The position numbers were made by a program, and so were the translations under genes. A stretch of 11,640 bases of DNA from an uncultured Collinsella sp. (GTDB lineage: Bacteria > Actinomycetota > Coriobacteriia > Coriobacteriales > Coriobacteriaceae). Of the stretch, positions 6,152-11,640 are shown piece after piece (the stretch's first letter is position 1; each line of letters begins with the position of its first letter). The notes beneath the pieces were generated by a model. The model saw only the letters and a list, made by a program, of their open reading frames with translations, did not search any database and had not been told where the DNA came from. The stretch spans positions 1 through 11,640 of the forward strand of contig CABRIF010000080.1 of the NCBI GenBank assembly GCA_902470925.1, read 5' to 3'.

Positions 6152-7773
6152 CGAAGGTTCTCCTTAATCTGATCGAGCACTACCGTACGCACTGCCACAC
6201 GGTCCGGCTTGTCTCCTATTGTTTGCGGGATACTGTCAACGAGCACCACGTACTCGGGTACCTCGAATCCGGCCACTCGCTTGCGCAAAGCGGCAATGAT
6301 GGATGCCTCGGTGAGCTTGACGTCGCCGGTGGGAACGATCGCGGCCACGGGAACCTCGCCGTAGAGTTCGTCGGGGATACCCGTCACACACACCTCGCAC
6401 ACGCCCGGCAACGCACCGATGATCTCCTCGAGGCAGCTGCACCAGACCTTCTCGCCACCGCGGTTGATCATGTCCTTCTTGCGGTCGACAACCCAGACCA
6501 TCCCGTGCGCATCGGCATACCCCATGTCTCCCGTGGCAAGCCATCCTCCCTCGTCGAGAGCCTCGGCCTCCGAGTTATAGTACCCGGGCGTCACGCAGGT
6601 GCCGCTCAATAGGATTTCGCCCACACGACCATCCTCGACCTCCGAACCCGACTCATCCACGATGCGGACGTCCACGCCCGGAACCGGCTTACCCGTCGCT
6701 CCCGCGTATACGCTCGTGGGCGAGTCGTAGGGAAAGAGCAGAGCGGGCGAGGCAGTCTCGGTCAAACCGTAGACGACTTGGAATGCGCAGGCCGGCATCC
6801 AATCGTGGAAGGCGCGCATCTTGCCCACGGGCTCGTAGCTCGACCCAGACAGAATGGCGCGGAGGCTCGGCAACGAAGGGTAGTCGGCGCGCAAGGCAAG
6901 CACTTTCTCAAACGCTGTGGGTGATGCGTGGAGATACGTGATTCCTTCGTCGCGCACGCAATCGAGCAAGCGGCGCGCGTCGAAGCGACGATGGAGGTAG
7001 ATGCGGGCGCCGGCATGGATAAACTGTGTCAGCAGCGCGACCAAGCCGGTGACGTGGTAGATGGGCACGGGGATGATGGTACGGTCGAATGCGGTGGTGC
7101 CCATCAGGCGCTCGTACACCAAGGCGGCATGGATGATGTTGAGATTGCTGAGCAAAACGGCTTTCGACGCGGCGGTCGTGCCCGAAGTGTAGATCATCAC
7201 GGCATCAGAGCCGAGGTCGCCGGCGCGCTCGGCGCTCGGAAGGTCACGCAGGGAGCGCGAGAGGCCGAAGCCTCCGGGTTCGCCCGAGCGGTCGCAGAAC
7301 TCGACATGCGGGACAACGCCCGCCGCCGCTCCAATACGCGCGCGATAGCGTGGATCGATGAACAGGACGGAGAGGCCCGCATGGCGAAGCAGGCCGGATA
7401 TCTCCTTCTCACGGTACTTAGTCGAGAACGGAACGGCAACCGCCCCAATCTTGCTACATGCGAAGTACGTCGCACAGAACTCAATGCTCGAATCGAGCAG
7501 AAGCCCCACGCGGTCACCAGCACCGACATGGTAGTCATATGCGAGATGCGCCGCGACGCCGTCGGTATATGCGAGCAGGTCGTCAAAGGCGTAGCCCGCG
7601 CCATCGTCGTCGACAATGGCGATGGTGCCTGCGTTGCGCGAAGCTGATTGGGCGAGCAGGTCATAGAGGGTCTCGGGCATCTGCTCAAACGTGTAGCAAC
7701 TCCTACCGCCCACGATGCGGAACACCATGCCTCGCTGCTGAAACGAGTTCCAGCACGAACTTCCACAGATCAT
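6148..7773 (-). CDS. AMP-dependent acid-CoA ligase (adenylate-forming family)
   Basis: This 541-residue class I adenylate-forming enzyme probably activates a carboxylic acid with ATP and then CoA. Motifs appear in order: phosphate loop YTSGTTAASKA (195-205, Lys204), VYGLTET (334-340), TGDMGY (414-419), hinge DRKKDMINRGGEKV (430-443), and the C-terminal catalytic lysine, Lys522, in PQTIGDKPDR. The phosphate loop lacks the two later glycines of the usual TSGTTG-PKG, and the last motif has Asp where Gly-Lys is normal, so the protein is divergent. INRGGEK resembles acyl and aryl-acid ligases, and the substrate is unknown. The ATG at 7771-7773 has a strong GGGGAGGAGG upstream and overlaps the glycerate kinase stop (ATGA). 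A later Met at 7728 has no comparable site. Its 3' end overlaps the CoA-transferase start, so three genes are translationally linked. Confidence 0.85.
   Translation of the reverse strand: MICGSSCWNSFQQRGMVFRIVGGRSCYTFEQMPETLYDLLAQSASRNAGTIAIVDDDGAGYAFDDLLAYTDGVAAHLAYDYHVGAGDRVGLLLDSSIEFCATYFACSKIGAVAVPFSTKYREKEISGLLRHAGLSVLFIDPRYRARIGAAAGVVPHVEFCDRSGEPGGFGLSRSLRDLPSAERAGDLGSDAVMIYTSGTTAASKAVLLSNLNIIHAALVYERLMGTTAFDRTIIPVPIYHVTGLVALLTQFIHAGARIYLHRRFDARRLLDCVRDEGITYLHASPTAFEKVLALRADYPSLPSLRAILSGSSYEPVGKMRAFHDWMPACAFQVVYGLTETASPALLFPYDSPTSVYAGATGKPVPGVDVRIVDESGSEVEDGRVGEILLSGTCVTPGYYNSEAEALDEGGWLATGDMGYADAHGMVWVVDRKKDMINRGGEKVWCSCLEEIIGALPGVCEVCVTGIPDELYGEVPVAAIVPTGDVKLTEASIIAALRKRVAGFEVPEYVVLVDSIPQTIGDKPDRVAVRTVVLDQIKENLR
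6160..6165 (-). promoter_or_regulatory. Ribosome binding site fixing the GTG start of the CoA-transferase
   Basis: AAGGAG on the minus strand is eight bases before the GTG at 6149-6151 and lies within the last codons of the ligase gene. It supports the GTG start and coupled translation through the four-base GTGA overlap. Confidence 0.75.
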
Positions 7774-8921
7774 CGCGGCGCCTCCTCCCCCTGCCGCCCA
7801 GCAAGCATCGCAAAGACGTCCGCAGCCGTACGACGGTAGTTCTCCTCCGCATGAGCGAGAGCCTCCTCGATGGGAGCACCCGTCTCAACGCAGGAAACAA
7901 TCGCAGTCACACCGAGGTCGAGCAGCGCGTCGGCACCGTCTGCAACGGACCCCACAATTGCATACAGAGGTTTTCCGGCAGCGGCGCATCGGCGAGCCAC
8001 CCCCGAGAGAACCTTGCCATCGAGGGACTGCGCGTCCGCGCGCCCCTCACCCGAAAAGCAGCAGTCCGCTTCGGCAAGGAGATCGTCGAAATGAGCCAGG
8101 TCCATCAGGCTTTCAACACCCGACACCAAACGCGCCGAGAGAAACGCTGCCGCCGCGGCGCCCATACCGCCGGCCGCGCCGGCGCCAGGCATCGTGTCAA
8201 CACGCATGCCGTACTCCCGCTCGATGAGTCGCGAATATCCGACCATCCCGCGCTCGAGCAGGGTGAGAGACTCGGTCGATCCGCCCTTCTGCGGCCCGAA
8301 AACCATCGTCGCACCCATATGGCCAATGAGCGGGTTGGTCACGTCGCACATCACGGTAAAGCGAGCCTCACGAGCTTCCGGGATAAGGCCGCTGGCATCG
8401 ATGCGGATGAGCCGTTCGAGATCCTCGCCACGCCCAAGAAGCTCGCTTCCTTGCTGGTCGTAGAACTTAATCCCGAGGGAACGCATGGCACCCATGCCAC
8501 CGTCTTTGGTGGCGCTGCCGCCCAGCGCGAGGTACACTTCGCGGGCCCCGTGCTCAAGTGCATGATGTATGAGCTCGCCAAAACCGATTGATGAGGCGCG
8601 CAAGGGGTCGAGCGCATCCGGCTCAACCAGCGTGATGCCGCTTGCGGCGGCGAGCTCAATTACGCACCGACCGTCGGGGAGAATCCCGTAGGCAGCGCGC
8701 ACCGAACCGCCCAGCGGACCTTCAACCGTTGCGTACACGCGCTCGCCGCCGCAAGCGGAGAGGACAGCGTCCACCGTCCCCTCGCCGCCGTCAGCGATGG
8801 GGAGCGCGGAGCAGGAGGCATCTGGAAAGACCCGAAGCGCCTCTTCCTTCAGAATCCTTGCGATTTGCCCGCTCGAAAGCGTGCCCTTGAACGAATCGGA
8901 TGCGAAGAGAAAATGCGCCAT
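7770..8921 (-). CDS. Glycerate kinase (GarK/GlxK family)
   Basis: This 383-residue ATP-dependent glycerate kinase converts D-glycerate to a phosphoglycerate (2-phosphoglycerate for most bacterial members), feeding lower glycolysis. Family signatures are seen along the chain: SDSFKGTLSS (8-17), PIADGGEGTVDA (41-52), LGGSATKDGG (133-142, Lys where Asn is common), CDVTNPLIG (192-200), VFGPQKGG (207-214), PGAGAAGGMGAA (245-256) and GEGRADAQSLDGK (291-303). The length is normal for the family. The ATG at 8919-8921 is preceded by GAAGGGAGGGG. The gene follows the aldolase by 26 bases and overlaps the CoA-ligase by four bases. No glycerate-forming enzyme, such as tartronate semialdehyde reductase or an aldehyde dehydrogenase, is in the window, so the source of glycerate is unclear. 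Confidence 0.92.
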   Translation of the reverse strand: MAHFLFASDSFKGTLSSGQIARILKEEALRVFPDASCSALPIADGGEGTVDAVLSACGGERVYATVEGPLGGSVRAAYGILPDGRCVIELAAASGITLVEPDALDPLRASSIGFGELIHHALEHGAREVYLALGGSATKDGGMGAMRSLGIKFYDQQGSELLGRGEDLERLIRIDASGLIPEAREARFTVMCDVTNPLIGHMGATMVFGPQKGGSTESLTLLERGMVGYSRLIEREYGMRVDTMPGAGAAGGMGAAAAAFLSARLVSGVESLMDLAHFDDLLAEADCCFSGEGRADAQSLDGKVLSGVARRCAAAGKPLYAIVGSVADGADALLDLGVTAIVSCVETGAPIEEALAHAEENYRRTAADVFAMLAGRQGEEAPR

Positions 8922-8947
8922 TTCCTTGCCCCTCCCTTCAAGCCTTG

Positions 8948-9829
8948 CTAATCGAATTGTTCACCGGTGTGGTCGAAGGTGTACCTGCCCGCGGAGCCAA
9001 TCAACCGCATATAGGATTTGATGTAGTCCTTGGCGGCATCCTCACCAACCATCTGAATATCCATGTAATCGATACCGGGCTGCTCGTTGAGCTTCTCGTG
9101 CATCGCATGGCGCTGATGCTTGAACAGGTCAGTGCACACGTTGATTTTGTTGATGCCGAGTTCGACCGCACGGCGAATATTCTCCTCGCCGGCGCCCGAG
9201 CCTCCGTGCAGAACGAGCGGCATCTTGGTCGCTGCCTTGAGCTCCGTCAGACGATCGAAATCGAGACTGGGCACAAAATCGTCAGGGTAGGCACCATGCG
9301 CCGTTCCGATTGCAACGGCGAGGCAATCGCAGTGCGTGCGCTCGGCGAACTCCACTGCCTGCTCGACGTTGGTGTACATGTCAGCGGTACGTCCATCACC
9401 GGCAGCTGCCTGGCCCACATGGCCGAGTTCCGCCTCGACGCTCGCATGACAGGCATGGGCGATCGAGGTTACCATGCGCGTACGACGCACGTTCTCTTCG
9501 AACTCATAGGACGACGAGTCAATCATGACCGACGAGAAACCGGCGCGCAGGCAGCGGCAGACGTTGGCATAGGTGTCACCGTGATCGAGGTTGAACGCGA
9601 CCGGCACATTGAGCGGCTCCGCAATCGCGCGAATCATGGGGACCATGATCTCAGGGGTAGCATGCGCCAGCATCTGACGCGGGGAAACGTTGATGATGAC
9701 CGGGGATGCCTCCTCAGCAGCCGCATAGCAGATGGCGCGGGCCTGCTCCATGTTGGTGCAGTTGATCGCCATGACCGCATAATGGTTCTCGTTTGCGTGG
9801 TCGAGCATTTCTTTCATCGAGGTGTACAT
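8948..9829 (-). CDS. Class II (zinc) ketose-phosphate aldolase, Fba/GatY/KbaY-like
   Basis: This 293-residue class II aldolase cleaves a ketose phosphate to dihydroxyacetone phosphate plus an aldehyde. Key residues are visible: catalytic Asp82 and zinc ligand His83 (NLDHGD), Glu134 (VEAELG), zinc ligands His178 (GTAHGAYP) and His208 (VLHGGSG), and the phosphate-binding INKINVCTD stretch (226-234). Spacing fits the tagatose-bisphosphate and fructose-bisphosphate aldolases, and IolJ-like enzymes belong to the same fold. The loop DSSSYEFEENV (104-114) has SSS where GS plus His is common, so substrate choice may differ. The ATG at 9827-9829 has AAGGAG six bases upstream. It is the first gene after the terminator behind EIIC. 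With a PTS upstream, a phosphorylated sugar is the likely substrate; the exact sugar is unknown. A housekeeping glycolytic role is less likely given the neighbours. Confidence 0.88.
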   Translation of the reverse strand: MYTSMKEMLDHANENHYAVMAINCTNMEQARAICYAAAEEASPVIINVSPRQMLAHATPEIMVPMIRAIAEPLNVPVAFNLDHGDTYANVCRCLRAGFSSVMIDSSSYEFEENVRRTRMVTSIAHACHASVEAELGHVGQAAAGDGRTADMYTNVEQAVEFAERTHCDCLAVAIGTAHGAYPDDFVPSLDFDRLTELKAATKMPLVLHGGSGAGEENIRRAVELGINKINVCTDLFKHQRHAMHEKLNEQPGIDYMDIQMVGEDAAKDYIKSYMRLIGSAGRYTFDHTGEQFD

Positions 9830-9873
9830 GACTTGCTCCTTATCGAACGCGTGCTCGCTAGCAACTTGGGTCG

Positions 9874-9916
9874 ATTACACGAAGCGCACGAAATCAACCC
9901 CTACTCCGAGGGGATT
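9874..9916 (-). promoter_or_regulatory. Candidate promoter/operator before the aldolase
   Basis: In the 222-base gap after EIIC, the minus strand has TGTAAT (9879-9874), a five-of-six -10 match, 44 bases before the aldolase start. No good -35 lies at 16-18 bases; TTGATT (9897-9892) is only 12 bases away. An imperfect dyad, CCCCT (9898-9902) with AGGGG (9909-9913), sits just upstream and could be an operator. This is weak evidence, listed because the terminator upstream makes a second promoter likely. Confidence 0.2.
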
Positions 9917-10001
9917 CATCCACTGGCATCAACCTGCTTCGCCTTCTAAATGCCGCCTCCAACAAAGGGGCAAGCGGATGCGACATTAGGAAAGCGGTTA
10001 G

Positions 10002-10037
10002 AAAATCGGAGGGACTCCCGTGGGGCGCCCCTCCGAT
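10002..10037 (-). terminator. Intrinsic terminator after PTS EIIC
   Basis: On the minus strand a perfect nine-base stem, ATCGGAGGG (10037-10029) with CCCTCCGAT (10013-10005), encloses a 15-base loop. Counting the last stem base, it runs into TTTT (10005-10002) and then CTAACC. It lies 14 bases past the EIIC stop. The U-run is short, so readthrough into the aldolase operon is plausible, and this could set a higher EIIBC level relative to the enzymes. Confidence 0.65.
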
Positions 10038-10051
10038 GCGAGGGCTTCTAA

Positions 10052-11176
10052 CTAACCGAGAAGCTGATCAAGAACGCCGTTACCGCCCATCTCAGCATCC
10101 TGTTCAACAGGCTTGCGGAGCAGGAAGTACAGCACACCCGTTACGGCGGCACCAGCGAACCAGAAAAGTACGAACTGCAGCGGATTGCTCATCATCGGGA
10201 TAACGAACACGCCACCATGAACCGCTGCGGATTCCAGGGCGAAGTATCCGCACAGGCCGCCAGAGATCGCTCCACCAATCATGCAGGGGACAAGGCAGCG
10301 CCAGGTATCCTGCACCAGGAACGGGATGACGTACTCCTGGATGTAGCAGCACGCAAGCACGAGGCCGGAAATCGTAGTCGAGCGCTCCTTTTCGGTAAAC
10401 TTTTTCTTACCGGTGAAGCGGTCGATAATCTGAGCGAAGCAGACGCCAAGCGGATTCTGCATGCCGCCGCACATCTTGCAGGCAGCGGGCCCAAGAATAC
10501 CATCTGCATTCAAGCCATTGGCAACCAGGGCAACCGCCTTGGAAATGGGGCCGCCTTGGTCAGTAGACATACCGGCACCAATAGCAGCGCCGAATACAAA
10601 CCCACCGACGCCCTGCAGATCCATCAGCGCATTGGTAATGAGGGTCATGAACCAGCCAATAGGAACGCCGACAACATACCACATGAGCAGGGAGGTAATC
10701 AGCGTGGACAGCACAGGAATGATGAGGATCGGGAAAACCGAGCTCACATCATTCGGCACCTTTTTTGAAAGGTCCTTCAAAAACAACGTGACATAGCCCG
10801 CAATCAGGCCGCCGATAACGGCCCCGAGGAACCCCGCTTTGATCGTGTTCGAGATAACGCCGACGGCAAAACCCGGAGCCAAGCCCGGCTTGTCGGCCAG
10901 CGCCCAACCAATATAGGCTCCAATGATGGGGACACATACGTTGAAAATCGCAGAGCCGATAGCATAGATCACCATTGCGAGCGAGTAATCGGTATATGCC
11001 AAGCCTTCCATGTCTGCTGCGATGCTGTATCCACCCATCGCCTTGGCAATTCCCCACAACACGCCGCCGCCTACGATAAACGGAATCATGTACGAAATTC
11101 CCGTAAGGACCGCATCCCAGGCTTCCTGGGCGCGAGACTTCTTAACCGGGGCATTCTTGCGCTTAATCTCTGCCAT
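10052..11176 (-). CDS. PTS fructose-family EIIC (membrane permease)
   Basis: This 374-residue integral membrane PTS component carries substrate across the membrane while the partner EIIB phosphorylates it. The N-terminus is basic and cytoplasmic (residues 1-20). Hydrophobic stretches then fall at about 25-47, 64-93, 103-133, 146-180, 188-203, 268-288, 296-313 and 332-353. Family landmarks are altered: TDQGGPISKA (205-214) stands where MGGP-NKAA is usual, and IQEYVIPF (279-286) where TEGAIPF is typical, though the glutamate (Glu281) is kept; HGG occurs at 320-322. A substrate other than fructose is therefore likely. The start ATG (11174-11176) overlaps the EIIB stop by one base (TAATG), with GGAGG ten bases upstream. 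EIIC is not fused to EIIA or EIIB. Its stop is followed by a terminator hairpin. Confidence 0.9.
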   Translation of the reverse strand: MAEIKRKNAPVKKSRAQEAWDAVLTGISYMIPFIVGGGVLWGIAKAMGGYSIAADMEGLAYTDYSLAMVIYAIGSAIFNVCVPIIGAYIGWALADKPGLAPGFAVGVISNTIKAGFLGAVIGGLIAGYVTLFLKDLSKKVPNDVSSVFPILIIPVLSTLITSLLMWYVVGVPIGWFMTLITNALMDLQGVGGFVFGAAIGAGMSTDQGGPISKAVALVANGLNADGILGPAACKMCGGMQNPLGVCFAQIIDRFTGKKKFTEKERSTTISGLVLACCYIQEYVIPFLVQDTWRCLVPCMIGGAISGGLCGYFALESAAVHGGVFVIPMMSNPLQFVLFWFAGAAVTGVLYFLLRKPVEQDAEMGGNGVLDQLLG

Positions 11177-11502
11177 TAGGAAATTGCCTCCAATACTTCC
11201 TCAACCACAGAACGTGCGGTTTCGACAGTCATGACTTCGTTGGTCTTGCACGAAAGCGTTGGGACCGGATCGAACCGCTCCGGATTCTTGATCTTCACGT
11301 CCGCCGCAATGATTGCGGCATCGCAACGAGCAAGGTCCTCCTCCGTAATCATGTTCTCCATGCCGGTTGCACCCTGCGTTTCAATCTTGGCCTCGCAGCC
11401 AAGAGCCTCAATCGCCTGTTTGAGCGATTCGGCGGCCATGAACGTATGCGCGATTCCAATCATGCAGGCTGTCACACCTACGATGTACTTCTTCTCTGCC
11501 AT
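11176..11502 (-). CDS. PTS fructose-family EIIB component
   Basis: This 108-residue stand-alone EIIB of the fructose family takes phosphate from EIIA on a cysteine and passes it to the substrate bound by EIIC. The phosphocysteine is Cys13 in VTACMIGIAHTFMA; most relatives have TACPTGIAHT, so the Pro-Thr after Cys has become Met-Ile. The ETQGATG (41-47) signature is intact. The true start is ATG 11500-11502, with GAGGAGG four bases upstream. A longer frame opens at 11625, but its first residues (MGSEMCIRDR) are translated sequencing adapter and must not be annotated. The stop overlaps the EIIC start by one base. It is the first complete gene of the minus-strand series; whatever lay upstream, perhaps a regulator, is lost at the contig end. 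Confidence 0.92.
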   Translation of the reverse strand: MAEKKYIVGVTACMIGIAHTFMAAESLKQAIEALGCEAKIETQGATGMENMITEEDLARCDAAIIAADVKIKNPERFDPVPTLSCKTNEVMTVETARSVVEEVLEAIS

Positions 11503-11596
11503 GGTTCCTCCTCTCCATTTCAACGACGGGTGATCTTGGAGTGCCGCACCTGTGGTTTGGTCCTCCCCTCCTGAAGAATCATAGTATGTACATAAT
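11503..11596 (-). promoter_or_regulatory. Leader region upstream of EIIB, cut by contig end
   Basis: Ninety-four genuine bases precede EIIB. The minus strand has TATGAT (11583-11578), a five-of-six -10 match, and a ten-base palindrome TATGTACATA (11585-11594) just upstream that could be an operator half. The matching -35 would fall in the adapter and cannot be seen. Alternatively, TGA at the TATGAT site could end an upstream gene. No convincing gene is present. Confidence 0.25.
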
Positions 11597-11640
11597 CTGT
11601 CTCTTATACACATCTCCGAGCCCACGAGACGTAGAGGAAT
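11597..11640. other. Illumina Nextera adapter and index (artificial sequence)
   Basis: From 11597 the sequence reads CTGTCTCTTATACACATCT, the Nextera mosaic end, followed by CCGAGCCCACGAGAC (read-2 side adapter) to 11630. Then come GTAGAGGA (11631-11638), which equals Nextera i7 index N712, and AT, the first two bases of the flow-cell primer. This is untrimmed adapter retained at a contig end, not biological DNA. Confidence 0.98.

Noticed and set aside
4691..6172. A 493-residue open frame on the plus strand
   Set aside because: It lies antisense to the CoA-transferase, which has full family motifs and a good start. The long open frame is a by-product of high GC codon bias and has no recognisable domain.
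7458..8591. A 377-residue open frame on the plus strand
   Set aside because: It is antisense to the ligase and glycerate kinase, arginine-rich and without motifs.
8900..9949. A 349-residue open frame on the plus strand
   Set aside because: It runs antisense to the aldolase, whose metal ligands and ribosome binding site are clear; no domain is visible in the plus-strand translation.
11503..11596. A short GTG-start peptide in the EIIB leader
   Set aside because: The frame is only nine codons, with the nearest purine-rich site too far from the GTG to be convincing.
11176..11625. A 149-residue version of EIIB starting at 11625
   Set aside because: The first residues are encoded by sequencing adapter. 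The ATG at 11502 has a strong ribosome binding site and gives a normal EIIB length.

Overview
The window is high-GC DNA with strong third-position G/C bias and looks like a fermentative actinobacterium. A gut Coriobacteriia member such as Collinsella is my best guess from codon style, PTS and fermentation gene content, and the GGGGACGGGG intergenic repeats. That assignment is inference, not a match. The right edge is artificial: from 11597 to 11640 the sequence is an Illumina Nextera adapter plus index, so the genuine contig ends at 11596.

Layout. Positions 3-80 (+ strand) hold the 3' tail of an unidentified gene. Positions 81-462 are a non-coding convergent region full of inverted repeats: four perfect copies of a 20-base GGGGACGGGG-containing unit, two in each orientation, plus GC hairpins. 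Every other gene lies on the minus strand and is transcribed from the right edge to the left. In transcription order they are: fructose-type PTS EIIB (11502-11176), PTS EIIC (11176-10052), a hairpin terminator (10037-10002), class II ketose-phosphate aldolase (9829-8948), glycerate kinase (8921-7770), AMP-dependent acid-CoA ligase (7773-6148), acetate/3-ketoacid-type CoA-transferase (6151-4577, GTG start), 3-hydroxybutyryl-CoA dehydrogenase (4521-3679), thiolase (3535-2333), iron-dependent alcohol dehydrogenase (2139-949) and PTS EIIA (921-463).

How the genes may work together. The PTS components bracket the metabolic genes: EIIB and EIIC come first and the matching EIIA comes last, about 8 kb downstream. 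This suggests that uptake of one PTS substrate and all the enzymes between form one functional unit. A plausible scheme is phosphorylating uptake of a sugar or sugar derivative, aldol cleavage to a triose phosphate plus an aldehyde, and entry of a glycerate into glycolysis through glycerate kinase. The CoA-ligase, CoA-transferase, 3-hydroxyacyl-CoA dehydrogenase and thiolase would then interconvert acetyl-CoA, acetoacetyl-CoA, 3-hydroxybutyryl-CoA and free acids, while the iron alcohol dehydrogenase handles an aldehyde and balances redox. Crotonase, acyl-CoA dehydrogenase and ETF genes are absent, so the four-carbon branch stops at the 3-hydroxyacyl level within this window. No regulator is present. 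The substrate cannot be named from sequence alone, and EIIB, EIIC and the ligase all depart from their family consensus motifs.
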